Assembly (NCBI GenBank): GCA_964400165.1
Contig: CAYNSX010000041.1
Location: forward strand, 1-19,887
DNA: 19,887 bases
From: CAYNSX01 sp964400165
GTDB lineage: Bacteria > Armatimonadota > Hebobacteria > CAYNSX01
Direction of reading: 5' to 3'
The position numbers and the translations under genes were made by a program. The notes beneath the pieces are model-generated. The model saw only the letters and a program-made list of their open reading frames with translations. It had not been told where the DNA came from and ran no database searches. The stretch's first letter is position 1; each line of letters starts with the position of its first letter. Of the stretch, positions 8,229 through 15,341 are shown piece after piece.

Positions 8229-9722
8229 GTGCCGGAATCCGAACACGCCGCCGAGGGATGGGAGCAGCACCTCCCCGACCGCCTGATCGCCGACCGGCGC
8301 GCCAAATTGGCGCGCCTGCGGGCGGCGGGGCAGAACCCGTTTGCGGTGACGCGCGTCGAGCGCACGCACACGCTGGCCGCGGTGCGCGCCGAGTTCGAGG
8401 CGCTCGACGGCCAGGCGGTGACCGTCGCCGGGCGGGTGCTGGTGCTGCGGCGGCACGGCAAGGCGACCTTCGCCGACGCGCACGACGGCGCCGGGCAACT
8501 GCAATGGCTCTTCCGTAAGGACGATGTCGGCGCCGCCTATGACCTGCTCGACGCGGTGGACCCGGGCGACTGGCTGGCCGTCACCGGCACGGTGACGAAG
8601 ACCAAGACGGGCGAAGTGTCGGTGCAGGCGCGGGAGTTCACCGTCATCTCGAAAGCGCTGCGCCCGCCGCCGGAAAAGTGGCACGGCCTGCGTGACCCGG
8701 AACTGCGCTTCCGGCAGCGCTACCTCGACTTCGCCTACAACGAGGACGCCCGGCACGCGATGCAAGTGCGCGCCAAGGTGGTCTCGTCGCTGCGGCACAC
8801 GCTCGAGGAGCGCGGCTTTCAAGAAGTCGAGACGCCGGTGATGCAGCGCATCCCCGGCGGCGCGTCGGCGCGGCCGTTCGTCACGCACCATCACGCGCTC
8901 GACTTGCGCCTCTACCTGCGCGTGGCGCCGGAGTTGTACTTGAAGCGGCTCATCGTCGGCGGGCTCGACCGTGTCTATGAACTCGGACGCGTCTTCCGCA
9001 ACGAGGGCATCTCGGCGCGGCACAACCCCGAATTCACCATGCTCGAGGCCTATCAGGCGTTCGCCGATTACCGGGATATGATGGAGTTGATCGAGACGCT
9101 CGTCAGCCGCGCCGCGCAGGATGCGCTCGGCACGATGCGCATCAAGTTCGCCGAGTACGACATCGACCTGACGCCGCCCTGGCGCCGCGCCTCGATGGAT
9201 GAACTGCTGCGCGAGCAGACCAAGTTCACCATTGAAGACCTGCTCACCGAAGAGCGCGCCGCCGCGGCGAATACGAAGGCCGGCCTGCCCGTCACGAAGG
9301 AGGCGACGCACGCCACGCTGGTCAACAATCTCTTCGAGGCGCTGGTGCAGCCGCATCTCGTCGCGCCGACCTTCGTCTACGACTACCCCGCCGCGGTCTC
9401 GCCGCTCGCCAAGCCGACGCCCGCCGACCCGCGCCTGGCGGAGCGCTTCGAGCCCTTTGTCGGGCGCCTCGAACTCGGCAACGCCTTCTCGGAATTGAAC
9501 GACCCCGACATCCAGCGCCAGCGCTTCGAGGAGCAGGCCGCCTGGCGCGCCCGCGGCGATGAGGAAGCGCACCCGCCCGACGAGGACTATGTCCGGGCGC
9601 TCGAATACGGGATGCCGCCGACGGGGGGCATCGGCCTGGGCGTCGACCGCCTGCTGATGCTGCTCACGAATGCGCCGTCGATCCGGGAGGTGATCGCGTT
9701 TCCGCTGTTGAGGCCGGAGTAG
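8229..9722 (+). CDS. lysS: Lysyl-tRNA synthetase, class II
   Basis: A 497-residue protein, the normal length for bacterial LysRS. It charges tRNA-Lys with lysine in the cytoplasm. The N-terminal OB-fold anticodon-binding domain is visible (VTVAGRVLVLRRHGKATFAD, then GQLQWLF). The class II catalytic motifs follow: motif 1 around GFQEVETPVMQ, with PGGASARPFVTHH after it; motif 2 VYELGRVFRNEGISARHNPEF, with TMLEAYQAF after it; and motif 3 GGIGLGVDRLLMLL near the C-terminus. The only plausible start in frame after the upstream TGA (8187-8189) is the GTG at 8229. No Shine-Dalgarno sequence is visible before it, so initiation may be leaderless or weak. G+C is about 71% over 9481-9600, representative of the host. 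The large antisense frame opposite it is a composition artefact. Confidence 0.97.
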   Translation: MPESEHAAEGWEQHLPDRLIADRRAKLARLRAAGQNPFAVTRVERTHTLAAVRAEFEALDGQAVTVAGRVLVLRRHGKATFADAHDGAGQLQWLFRKDDVGAAYDLLDAVDPGDWLAVTGTVTKTKTGEVSVQAREFTVISKALRPPPEKWHGLRDPELRFRQRYLDFAYNEDARHAMQVRAKVVSSLRHTLEERGFQEVETPVMQRIPGGASARPFVTHHHALDLRLYLRVAPELYLKRLIVGGLDRVYELGRVFRNEGISARHNPEFTMLEAYQAFADYRDMMELIETLVSRAAQDALGTMRIKFAEYDIDLTPPWRRASMDELLREQTKFTIEDLLTEERAAAANTKAGLPVTKEATHATLVNNLFEALVQPHLVAPTFVYDYPAAVSPLAKPTPADPRLAERFEPFVGRLELGNAFSELNDPDIQRQRFEEQAAWRARGDEEAHPPDEDYVRALEYGMPPTGGIGLGVDRLLMLLTNAPSIREVIAFPLLRPE

Positions 9723-9730
9723 CGTCGCCA

Positions 9731-10597
9731 ATGCAATGCACCGTTGACTTTCATCCGAGCGAGGAACGACTTACGCCTCTGAAGGGGATCAAGCCGGGCG
9801 ACAACATTGCCCGCACAGAGGAAGCGGCTTGCGTATGGCTTTGGTGGCGCCCCCAATTCTTCCTTGAATGGAAGAAACCGGTGCATCCCATTTTCTGTCC
9901 CCCTTCTCGTGATCTCAAGGGGGATCTCTGGGCAATAGATGACGACGGTTACCTTCTGCTTATCGAAAACAAGCGGGACACGGATCGTGACCCTTTCATC
10001 AAGTTTGTCGATGTGGTGGAGGCATTGAAGAGAGGCAACACGAAGAAACTCGGCGACCAAAAGCAAAGTACTTTGAGTCTGATCAAGGATGTTGGACCAC
10101 TCCAAGAAAGGTGGGAACGCGCACTTTCCTTTGAAAGGACGTATATCGATCATGCAACAGGACTTTATCGGGACGAGGCGGCACGCATGCTCAAAGACTC
10201 GCCGAAGGGTGTTCTTCCCTACTCATGTGGTCGGTTGGACCTGAAACGCTGGTCTTTGCTTACCCGTGAGATTTGCTTAACGCTGCACCGCAAAGACAGT
10301 CAGGGCAGAGTTGAGTATGAGGTGCGAGCACGACGCGCGTTCAGAAAGAGGGAACAGCTTCTTTCCAGGATGCCTGCAATTGAGACAGTGGCATTCTTCG
10401 GTGTCTACGTCTTGGGTCTTCGACAGAAAATGTGCAAGGTAAAGGCGCTGGATGGCACAGCGCTGCAAAATGCGCTTTCCGTGAAGAGGTTGGTTGACCA
10501 GAACAGATTCGGGCACTTTCGTTCAGCTGCGGTGGTTGAAAGCATGGACCCCAAGCGGACTCGGATCGTTTTCGAGCGAGACACTTCGATTCAATAG
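9731..10597 (+). CDS. PD-(D/E)xK-like protein of unknown function
   Basis: A 288-residue protein starting 8 nt after the lysS stop. I do not recognise the family. A convincing PD-(D/E)xK core is visible: D65 in KGDLWAID, then a hydrophobic strand YLLLIENKRD with E79 and K81 (E-x-K). This is the spacing of the endonuclease-like fold shared by restriction enzymes, repair nucleases and some defence proteins. The upstream WLWWRPQFFLEW (36-47) is tryptophan-rich. The C-terminal half is basic. No signal peptide or membrane segment is seen. G+C is about 48% over 9961-10140, against about 71% in lysS, so it has been acquired recently and inserted behind lysS. Only a weak SD-like CGGAG lies before the ATG. 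It may be a solitary defence or restriction-type nuclease, but this is an inference from one motif. Confidence 0.65.
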   Translation: MQCTVDFHPSEERLTPLKGIKPGDNIARTEEAACVWLWWRPQFFLEWKKPVHPIFCPPSRDLKGDLWAIDDDGYLLLIENKRDTDRDPFIKFVDVVEALKRGNTKKLGDQKQSTLSLIKDVGPLQERWERALSFERTYIDHATGLYRDEAARMLKDSPKGVLPYSCGRLDLKRWSLLTREICLTLHRKDSQGRVEYEVRARRAFRKREQLLSRMPAIETVAFFGVYVLGLRQKMCKVKALDGTALQNALSVKRLVDQNRFGHFRSAAVVESMDPKRTRIVFERDTSIQ

Positions 10598-10620
10598 TTA
10601 ATCGTTGACAGACTCCCGAG

Positions 10621-10680
10621 GTCGGGGCAGGAATGCCCCTCCTACGACCGCTTCCGTAGGAGCCGCATTCCTGCGGCGAC
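10621..10680. repeat. REPIN-like inverted repeat pair, copy A
   Basis: Two REP-like units face outward. The right unit reads CGTAGGAG, CCGC, ATTCCT, GCGG, CGAC. The left unit, in reverse complement, reads CGTAGGAG, GGGC, ATTCCT, GCCCC, GAC. The GTAGGAG head and ATTCCT loop are constant, while stem bases differ but stay complementary. The 60 bp differ at 2 positions from copy B at 11374-11433. GTAG-headed REPs are typical substrates of RAYT (Y1-type) transposases. Confidence 0.8.
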
Positions 10681-10714
10681 TGCCCTCTGCCATGTACGGC
10701 AGGGCCGAGGCCGG

Positions 10715-11047
10715 TCAGGACCTCCGGCGCGGTGGTCCCGGTGCGGATCGAGTGCGGCGGACAGCAGCACTCCGCCGCTTGCGCGCCGCGACCAGTGGTT
10801 TGCGTTTCGTGACGCGAGGGCGTGGCGAAATCGTGCCTGCCGACTTGCCTGCCAGCGCGATGGCCGCAGCGAACTGCCCCGGGTGGCGAATGCGGTCCGA
10901 GGCGTCCAGCAGTTCGAGCGCAAGCACCTTGCCGTCTTTGTCGTAGTCAATGATGATGCCGTCCCGGATTTCATCACTCTCGTCCACGCGCGCCCGGCGG
11001 AACACGAAGGTCAGCGAATCTGTGTCGGCGTCATAGGTGGCTTTCAT
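10715..11047 (-). CDS. DUF2283 family protein, probable antitoxin partner of the upstream DUF4258 gene
   Basis: A 110-residue protein starting MKATYDADTDSLTFVF, with AGAGGGA shortly before the ATG. The DUF2283 core is clear in residues 1-50: a YDxxxDxL(T/Y) opening, then ESDEIRDGIIIDYDKDGKVL and the LELLDAS end. Proteins of this family are small and usually paired with a DUF4258 protein, as here, where only 4 nt separate the genes. The C-terminal 55 residues, after RHPGQFAAAIALAG, form a basic Arg/Lys-rich extension (KRKPLVAARKRRSAAVRR). This is not typical of the family and could bind DNA or result from frame extension into adjacent sequence. An antitoxin role is inferred from pairing, not shown. 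The gene lies between two REPIN copies. Confidence 0.8.
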   Translation of the reverse strand: MKATYDADTDSLTFVFRRARVDESDEIRDGIIIDYDKDGKVLALELLDASDRIRHPGQFAAAIALAGKSAGTISPRPRVTKRKPLVAARKRRSAAVRRTRSAPGPPRRRS

Positions 11048-11051
11048 TGGG

Positions 11052-11324
11052 TCAGTCCCTCTGCCAGTATTTTGCCACTTTTGAAGTGCGATAGGCAGTG
11101 ATGATGACCGTTTGGCCATCCTTCTCTTCCACTACCACCCGCAGGAGCCCGATCGGCTCTCCAAGCGAGCGACGATACCGCCGCTGGAGAATCACTCGTC
11201 CCGGTCCAGCGGAAATTCGCTGCTGCGGAAATTGCACCACTTTGAGCACAAGTTCTCGGTCAAGATCACGCCGCAGGCACTGACTCTTGGCATGCGCGCT
11301 GAACTCGATCCGGTCGGCAGCCAC
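11052..11324 (-). CDS. DUF4258 family protein, probable toxin of a DUF4258/DUF2283 module
   Basis: A 90-residue protein from a GTG at 11324-11322, with AAGGA about 7 bases upstream. The open frame reaches back to 11507, but that part translates the REPIN repeat. Family hallmarks are FSAHAKSQCLRRDL (8-21), ELVLKVV (24-30), the VILQRRY strand (44-50), LLRVVVEEKDGQTVIITAYRT (60-80), and the TSKVAKYW end. DUF4258 proteins resemble RelE/HigB/MqsR-like small toxins in size and gene arrangement and are widely predicted to be toxins. No catalytic residue can be assigned from sequence alone. The pair is transcribed on the minus strand, toxin first. G+C is about 53% at 11041-11160, below host average. 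Confidence 0.8.
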   Translation of the reverse strand: MAADRIEFSAHAKSQCLRRDLDRELVLKVVQFPQQRISAGPGRVILQRRYRRSLGEPIGLLRVVVEEKDGQTVIITAYRTSKVAKYWQRD

Positions 11325-11373
11325 AGGGCGTTCCTTCCGCCTGGTTGGTTCCGAAACCTCCTGGGCCGCCCGG

Positions 11374-11433
11374 GTCGGGGCAGGAATGCGCCTCCTACGA
11401 TCGCTTCCGTAGGAGCCGCATTCCTGCGGCGAC
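11374..11433. repeat. REPIN-like inverted repeat pair, copy B
   Basis: It matches copy A at 58 of 60 positions in the same orientation, and both are followed by TGCCCTC. The left stem has one change (GCGCC instead of GCCCC) that breaks one pair. Copies A and B flank the DUF4258/DUF2283 pair as direct repeats about 750 bp apart. Confidence 0.8.
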
Positions 11434-11464
11434 TGCCCTCGGCTCGCCGAGTGAGGGCGATCCT

Positions 11465-11522
11465 GGCCCCGGCACACCGGGGCCCCCCAACTGTTCCCCC
11501 TCTCCACTCGTCGGAGAGGGGG
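11465..11522. repeat. Two GC hairpins between REPIN copy B and the TTCA composite
   Basis: GGCCCCGG (11465-11472) with CCGGGGCC (11477-11484) around CACA, and CCCCCTCTCC (11496-11505) with GGAGAGGGGG (11513-11522). The second belongs to the same family as the hairpins at 201-297, 3987-4278 and 7979-8150. The gap 11325-11715 holds only repeats. Confidence 0.7.
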
Positions 11523-11536
11523 TGAGGGTTGAGGAC

Positions 11537-11653
11537 GGTTTCAGTCCCGCAGGGACTTCCCTTGGGATGAGCCCGGCATTTCAATGCCGGGCGCGGCGGG
11601 GTGAGGCTGACTCTGGCCCGGAATTGAAATTCCGGGCTAATCTCAAACAGCCA
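11537..11653 (-). repeat. Composite repeat with TTCA/TGAA-loop hairpins (copy 2, reverse orientation)
   Basis: It is the reverse-complement counterpart of 342-454. Plus-strand hairpins: GCCCGGCAT / ATGCCGGGC around TTCA (11571-11592) and GCCCGGAAT / ATTCCGGGC around TGAA (11616-11637). Compared with copy 1 the inner stem pairs are swapped in a compensatory way. A further stem, GGAC / GTCC around TGAA (11672-11689 with flanking pairs), follows just outside. Confidence 0.8.
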
Positions 11654-11760
11654 CAGCGAGCGGTCTTGCGCCCTGGACTGAAGTCCGGGCGCCTATGGAC
11701 TACACTTGAAACCAAATGGCCGAGCCGCCCGTCGGTGACGATGACATGGAGGCTTTCACC

Positions 11761-12315
11761 GTGAGCGCCAATCCCGCCGCCGTGCCTGTGGCGGGCGCCG
11801 GGCAACGGGCGGCGGACTTCGCCGTCCTCGACCGGTGCCTGCGCGGCGAGGTGCGGGCGTTCGACGAACTGGTGCTGCGCTACCAGGGAGAGTTGTACGG
11901 GCTGTCCTACCGGATGCTGCTCAACGCCGAAGAGGCGCGCGATGCGGTGCAGGACGCGTTCATCAACGCCTACCGCGCGCTGCGCGCGTTCCGGCGGCAG
12001 GCGAGCGTTCGCACCTGGCTGTTCCGCATCACGACGAACCAGTGCCTCGACCGGCTGCGCCTCCGGCAGCGGGAGCAGGCGCAGGAGTTGCCGGAGATGC
12101 CCGTCGCCGATCACGGCCAGCGCGTCGTGGATCAGGCGCAGGTGCGGGCGGCGCTGGCGGAACTGCCGGCGGCGTATCGGGCGGTGGTGCTGCTGCGGCA
12201 CTTTCACGGATTGTCGTACCGCGAGATCGCGGCGATGTTGCATGTGCCGGTGGGGACGGTGAAAACGCATTTGCACCGCGCCCGCGCCCAACTGAAAGAC
12301 CGATTGGTGGAGTGA
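11761..12315 (+). CDS. ECF-type RNA polymerase sigma factor
   Basis: A 184-residue protein from the GTG at 11761, which has a perfect GGAGG (11748-11752) eight bases upstream. ATGs at 11716 and 11746 are in frame but lack an SD. Numbered from 11716, region 2 spans about 38-115 (AFDELVLRYQGELYGLSYRML, then EEARDAVQDAFINAYRAL and FRRQASVRTWLFRITTN). Region 4 is about 142-195 (LAELPAAYRAVVLLRHFHGLS, then YREIAAMLHVPVGTVKTHLHRAR, a helix-turn-helix). There is no region 1.1 or 3, so it is an extracytoplasmic-function sigma factor that directs RNA polymerase to a specific regulon. The anti-sigma gene begins 4 bp downstream, so the two are co-transcribed and the sigma factor is presumably held inactive until an envelope signal arrives. 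Confidence 0.93.
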   Translation: MSANPAAVPVAGAGQRAADFAVLDRCLRGEVRAFDELVLRYQGELYGLSYRMLLNAEEARDAVQDAFINAYRALRAFRRQASVRTWLFRITTNQCLDRLRLRQREQAQELPEMPVADHGQRVVDQAQVRAALAELPAAYRAVVLLRHFHGLSYREIAAMLHVPVGTVKTHLHRARAQLKDRLVE

Positions 12316-12319
12316 ACCG

Positions 12320-12940
12320 ATGAAACTCATCCCGTGTGCTCTTATCGAACGATGGATTGACCCGGTGGCCGACGGCGAAGCCGGCGGCTGGCGGCGGGGC
12401 CTGGCGCTTGCGCACCTGCGCGGCTGCGACCGCTGCGCGGCGCAGATGAACGCACTGGCGGCGCTGAACATGCACTTGGCCGTGTTCGAGACGCCGGCCG
12501 CGCCCGATGTCCGGGCGGCGGTCGGCGCCGCGATCGCGCGGGAGGCGATTCTGCCCGCGCCGCGGCGCCGCGTCTCGGCGTGGGGCCTGACGGTCGTCGG
12601 CGCCACGGCCGCGGTGCTGGTCGCGGCGGGCTGGTGGGTGCAGACGCGCGATAAGCAGCTGGCGGAAACGGAGATCGCGCTGTCGCAGCCGTTCGCAACC
12701 GCGGAGGTGTACGCCGATGCGCAGTCCTACGAGCAGTCGGGGTACTACGACGAAGCCGCGGAGCGGTATCGGTCGGTGTATCAGCAGACCAGCGATCCGA
12801 TTGCCGGCCTGGCGCTGGCGCGGGCCGAGTCGGCGCGCGGTGAATTCGGCACGGCTCTTTCGACTTACACGCAGGTCGCCCTCGGGCCGGCGCCGTGGGA
12901 GGAAAGCGAAGTATTGGAGCCGGAAGGAGCGATGAAATGA
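12320..12940 (+). CDS. Zinc-finger transmembrane anti-sigma factor with TPR-like extracytoplasmic domain
   Basis: A 206-residue protein located 4 bp after the sigma factor. The N-terminal cytoplasmic region carries HLRGCDRC (H32-x3-C36-x2-C39), the H-x3-C-x2-C signature of ZAS-type anti-sigma domains. A single membrane helix spans about 86-107 (AWGLTVVGATAAVLVAAGWW). The extracytoplasmic part (129-190) has a tetratricopeptide-like pattern (YADAQSYEQSGYYDEAAERY, then IAGLALARAESARGEFGTAL), suggesting a protein-sensing role. It should sequester the upstream ECF sigma factor at the membrane and release it on envelope stress. Its stop overlaps the start of the next gene (ATGA at 12937-12940), so all three form one operon. 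Confidence 0.85.
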   Translation: MKLIPCALIERWIDPVADGEAGGWRRGLALAHLRGCDRCAAQMNALAALNMHLAVFETPAAPDVRAAVGAAIAREAILPAPRRRVSAWGLTVVGATAAVLVAAGWWVQTRDKQLAETEIALSQPFATAEVYADAQSYEQSGYYDEAAERYRSVYQQTSDPIAGLALARAESARGEFGTALSTYTQVALGPAPWEESEVLEPEGAMK

Positions 12941-13641
12941 TCATCCGACTGACTGCACTCATTGCCACACTCGTGCTGGCGGCGCCGATGATGTCGGTGA
13001 TGGCCGAGGAGCCACGCCTTGATTTCGCGCTGGCGCCGGGCGGCGGGCGTGCTGGCGGCGGTGGAATGGACCGGCCGATGCTGGGCGGCGGGCGCTTCGG
13101 CATGGAAGACCCGGAGCTGGCGGAACTCTCGCTCGATGTGTTTCTCTTGCGCGCCATCAACGAGATGCATCTGACGCAGGAACAGGCGGGGCGCATCGTG
13201 CCGGTTTTGAAGAATGCGGCACAAATGCGTTCCCGGGCGGTGGCGCAGACGAAGCAAGTGCTCCGGCAAGTGCGCGAGGAATTGCTGCGCGATACCGGCC
13301 TCGGGCAGCCCCGCGGCGATCCGATGGAGCGGGTCCGGCCCATCCAACAGGAAGCCGACAGGGCGGCCGAACAGGCCCGCCAAACTTTGATGCAGACGCT
13401 GAACCAGCGGCAGATGCAAATCTTGCAACGCGTGATGCAGTCGGGCTTGCCCGGCGGCCCCGGTCCGGAGATGGGTCCGCCCCCCGGCGGCCCGATGGGC
13501 CCCGGCCCCGGCGGACCGCGGCCCGGCCCGGCCGGCCCCGGAGCGGGCGGCGGGTTCCAGCGTCCGGGCGGTCTCTCTCCCCTCATCATCGAGCGCTTGG
13601 CGGAATTGCTGCAGGAGAAGCAGCGCTACCTGCCCAGGTAA
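12937..13641 (+). CDS. Secreted Spy/CpxP-like protein with Gly/Pro-rich linkers
   Basis: A 234-residue protein with a signal peptide (about 1-23, ending SVMA before EEPRL). A Gly-rich segment (35-56) is followed by a long helical region (65-168). This region contains an LTQEQ motif (79-83) like the LTxxQ motif of Spy/CpxP periplasmic proteins, and many Gln/Arg/Glu heptad-like residues (KQVLRQVREELLR, RQTLMQTLNQRQMQILQRVMQ). A Pro/Gly-rich stretch (172-212) leads to a short C-terminal helix. Spy and CpxP act as ATP-independent chaperones or sensors in envelope stress. In this operon it is likely the stress-response effector or a modulator of the anti-sigma factor. The family call is tentative because of the low-complexity regions. 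The stop TAA at 13639-13641 overlaps the first base of the tandem repeat array. Confidence 0.7.
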   Translation: MIIRLTALIATLVLAAPMMSVMAEEPRLDFALAPGGGRAGGGGMDRPMLGGGRFGMEDPELAELSLDVFLLRAINEMHLTQEQAGRIVPVLKNAAQMRSRAVAQTKQVLRQVREELLRDTGLGQPRGDPMERVRPIQQEADRAAEQARQTLMQTLNQRQMQILQRVMQSGLPGGPGPEMGPPPGGPMGPGPGGPRPGPAGPGAGGGFQRPGGLSPLIIERLAELLQEKQRYLPR

Positions 13642-13941
13642 GTGACCAGGGAGGCAGGAACGCAGGGAGGCAGTGACTGGTTTCCCGCCTCCCCGCCTCC
13701 CTAATTCACCACAGACAAGTGACCAGGGAGGCAGGAACGCAGGGAGGCAGTGACTGCTTTCCCGCCTCCCCGCCTCCCTAATTCACCACAGACAAGTGAC
13801 CAGGGAGGCAGGAACGCAGGGAGGCAGTGACTGCTTTCCCGCCTCCCCGCCTCCCTAATTCACCACAGACAAGTGACCAGGGAGGCCGGAACGCAGGGAG
13901 GCAGTGACTGCCTTCCCGCCTCCCCGCCTCCCTAATTCACC
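13640..13941. repeat. Four tandem copies of a 77-bp GTGACC hairpin repeat
   Basis: Units start at 13640, 13717, 13794 and 13871, each 77 bp; the last stops after 71 bp at TTCACC. Units 2 and 3 are almost identical; units 1 and 4 differ by a few bases. Each unit has purine-rich AGGGAGGC / GCAGGGAGGCAG followed by pyrimidine-rich GCCTCCCCGCCTCCCT, so it can fold into a long imperfect hairpin. The last unit contributes the final codons of dacB (stop at 13932-13934). It lies between convergent genes and probably also works as a transcription barrier. Confidence 0.9.
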
Positions 13942-15341
13942 GTCTGGGCGAGCGCCGTCACGAGCGCATCGATGGCGGCGCGGACGCCGCCGGCGTCCTC
14001 GGTGAAATTGTTGACGAGGATCGCGAAGGTGTAGGCGATGTCGCCGCGGTCATCGAGGACATAGCCGGCCAGCGTGGAGACGCCGCCCATTGTGCCCGTC
14101 TTGGCGCGCACGCGGCCGCGGGCGGGGCCGTCAGTGAAGCGTGACGCCAGCGTGCCGTCCACACCGGCGACGGGCAGCGAGTCGCGAAAATCAGCGAACC
14201 AGGGCTTGCCACGCGCGTCGGAGAGCAAGTGGACGAGCGCGCGGGGGCTGACGAGGTTGTAGCGCGAAAGGCCGGAGGCGTCGGCGAGGTGGACGCCCCG
14301 CGTGCCGGGCAGCGGATAGCCGAGGCCGGCGACGAAGAGCGCCAGTTGCTCGGCGATGAGGTTGTCGCTCTGCTTGAGCATCTGGTGGACGAGGTCGCGG
14401 AGCGAGGGGCCGGTGTGGCGCGCACTCACTCCCGATGGCTGGCCGCCCAGGGTCGAGTCGCTGATGTCGATTCCCCGTTCTACAAGCAGCCCTTCCAAGA
14501 TATGGGAGCAATAGTCGAAGCCATTGAAAACTGGGACAGTCAGGCGAACCGGGGAAGCCCCGGATGCCAGGGTTCCCGCCACTTCAAAGGTTGCGTCAAA
14601 CCCAGATTGCCAGCGCCTACTGATGCGAAGTTCGTCTTTGGTCGAGGGAGTCAGTACAGTGCGCGTGTTGTTCGAGATCCCAAAGTAGTACCCCGAAGCA
14701 GGTGGGTCGAAGGCGATGTGCACTTCCTTCCCGAGGACTGTTGGCGTGCAAATCAGGGTCACTATATTGCGGTCGAGACAGACGACATCACGCGGCGCGC
14801 CCGAGCGAGTGTTTAGGTCCTCCCAGCTCCAGCCGTAGGGCGGGGAGAGCGACTCCGGCCACAGAGGCAAGAAGTTCAACTCGCCTTCGATACGCAGGAC
14901 GCCGGCAGCGTAGAGTTCGTCTACCAAGCGGCTAAGGTCGGAGGTCGTCAAGAGCGGGTCACCCGACGACAGCAGGACGAGGTCGCCGTGGACAACACCA
15001 TCTGTTCCGATCGGCGCCGTCAGCGCCAGCGCGGTGTCGAGCGAGAGGTCCGGCGCGCCGAGGTCGAGGACGGCGGCGGCGACGAAGAGTTTCGCCGCCG
15101 ACGCAGGCAGGAAGAGTTTGTCGGCGTTGCGCGTGAAGACGGTGCGGCCCTCGCGGTCGAGCACCAGCACGCCGGCGTGCGCCTCGGCGGGCAACGCCCG
15201 ATAGGCGCGGGCGAGTTCGAGCGCCAGGTCGCGCTGCGACGGCGCAGCCGGCGCCGCGCCGAGGAGCGCGGCGGCGAGCAACAAGAGGCCAATGTTGCGA
15301 GGGCTGGCGGACCACGGACTTGAGACATGCCTACCGGACAT
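13932..15341 (-). CDS. dacB: D-alanyl-D-alanine carboxypeptidase/endopeptidase, PBP4 type (peptidase family S13)
   Basis: A 469-residue protein with a signal peptide (hydrophobic core about 17-33). The penicillin-binding active site is complete: S81-A-A-K84 (SxxK), S325-D-N327 (SxN) and K414-T-G416 (KTG). The large insertion between SxxK and SxN marks S13 family PBP4. It trims peptidoglycan stem peptides and cross-links outside the membrane. The gene starts 11 bp inside the 3' end of the upstream membrane protein, so the two are co-transcribed from the right. The stretch 14461-14820, coding for part of the insertion, has about 57% G+C against about 70% at 13981-14220 and about 72% at 15001-15180, suggesting a recombined segment. 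The stop codon lies within the terminal copy of the 77-bp repeat. Confidence 0.93.
   Translation of the reverse strand: MSGRHVSSPWSASPRNIGLLLLAAALLGAAPAAPSQRDLALELARAYRALPAEAHAGVLVLDREGRTVFTRNADKLFLPASAAKLFVAAAVLDLGAPDLSLDTALALTAPIGTDGVVHGDLVLLSSGDPLLTTSDLSRLVDELYAAGVLRIEGELNFLPLWPESLSPPYGWSWEDLNTRSGAPRDVVCLDRNIVTLICTPTVLGKEVHIAFDPPASGYYFGISNNTRTVLTPSTKDELRISRRWQSGFDATFEVAGTLASGASPVRLTVPVFNGFDYCSHILEGLLVERGIDISDSTLGGQPSGVSARHTGPSLRDLVHQMLKQSDNLIAEQLALFVAGLGYPLPGTRGVHLADASGLSRYNLVSPRALVHLLSDARGKPWFADFRDSLPVAGVDGTLASRFTDGPARGRVRAKTGTMGGVSTLAGYVLDDRGDIAYTFAILVNNFTEDAGGVRAAIDALVTALAQTVN

Noticed and set aside
8112..9731. A 539-codon open frame on the minus strand opposite lysS
   Set aside because: Same GC-driven artefact; the plus-strand frame encodes all class II LysRS motifs.
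12342..13589. A 415-codon minus-strand open frame opposite the anti-sigma and Spy-like genes
   Set aside because: The product is Pro/Arg/Ser low complexity and overlaps two well-supported plus-strand genes.
13640..13941. CRISPR array
   Set aside because: The 77-bp units are contiguous tandem repeats without variable spacers, each unit is itself an imperfect palindrome, and no cas gene is in the window.
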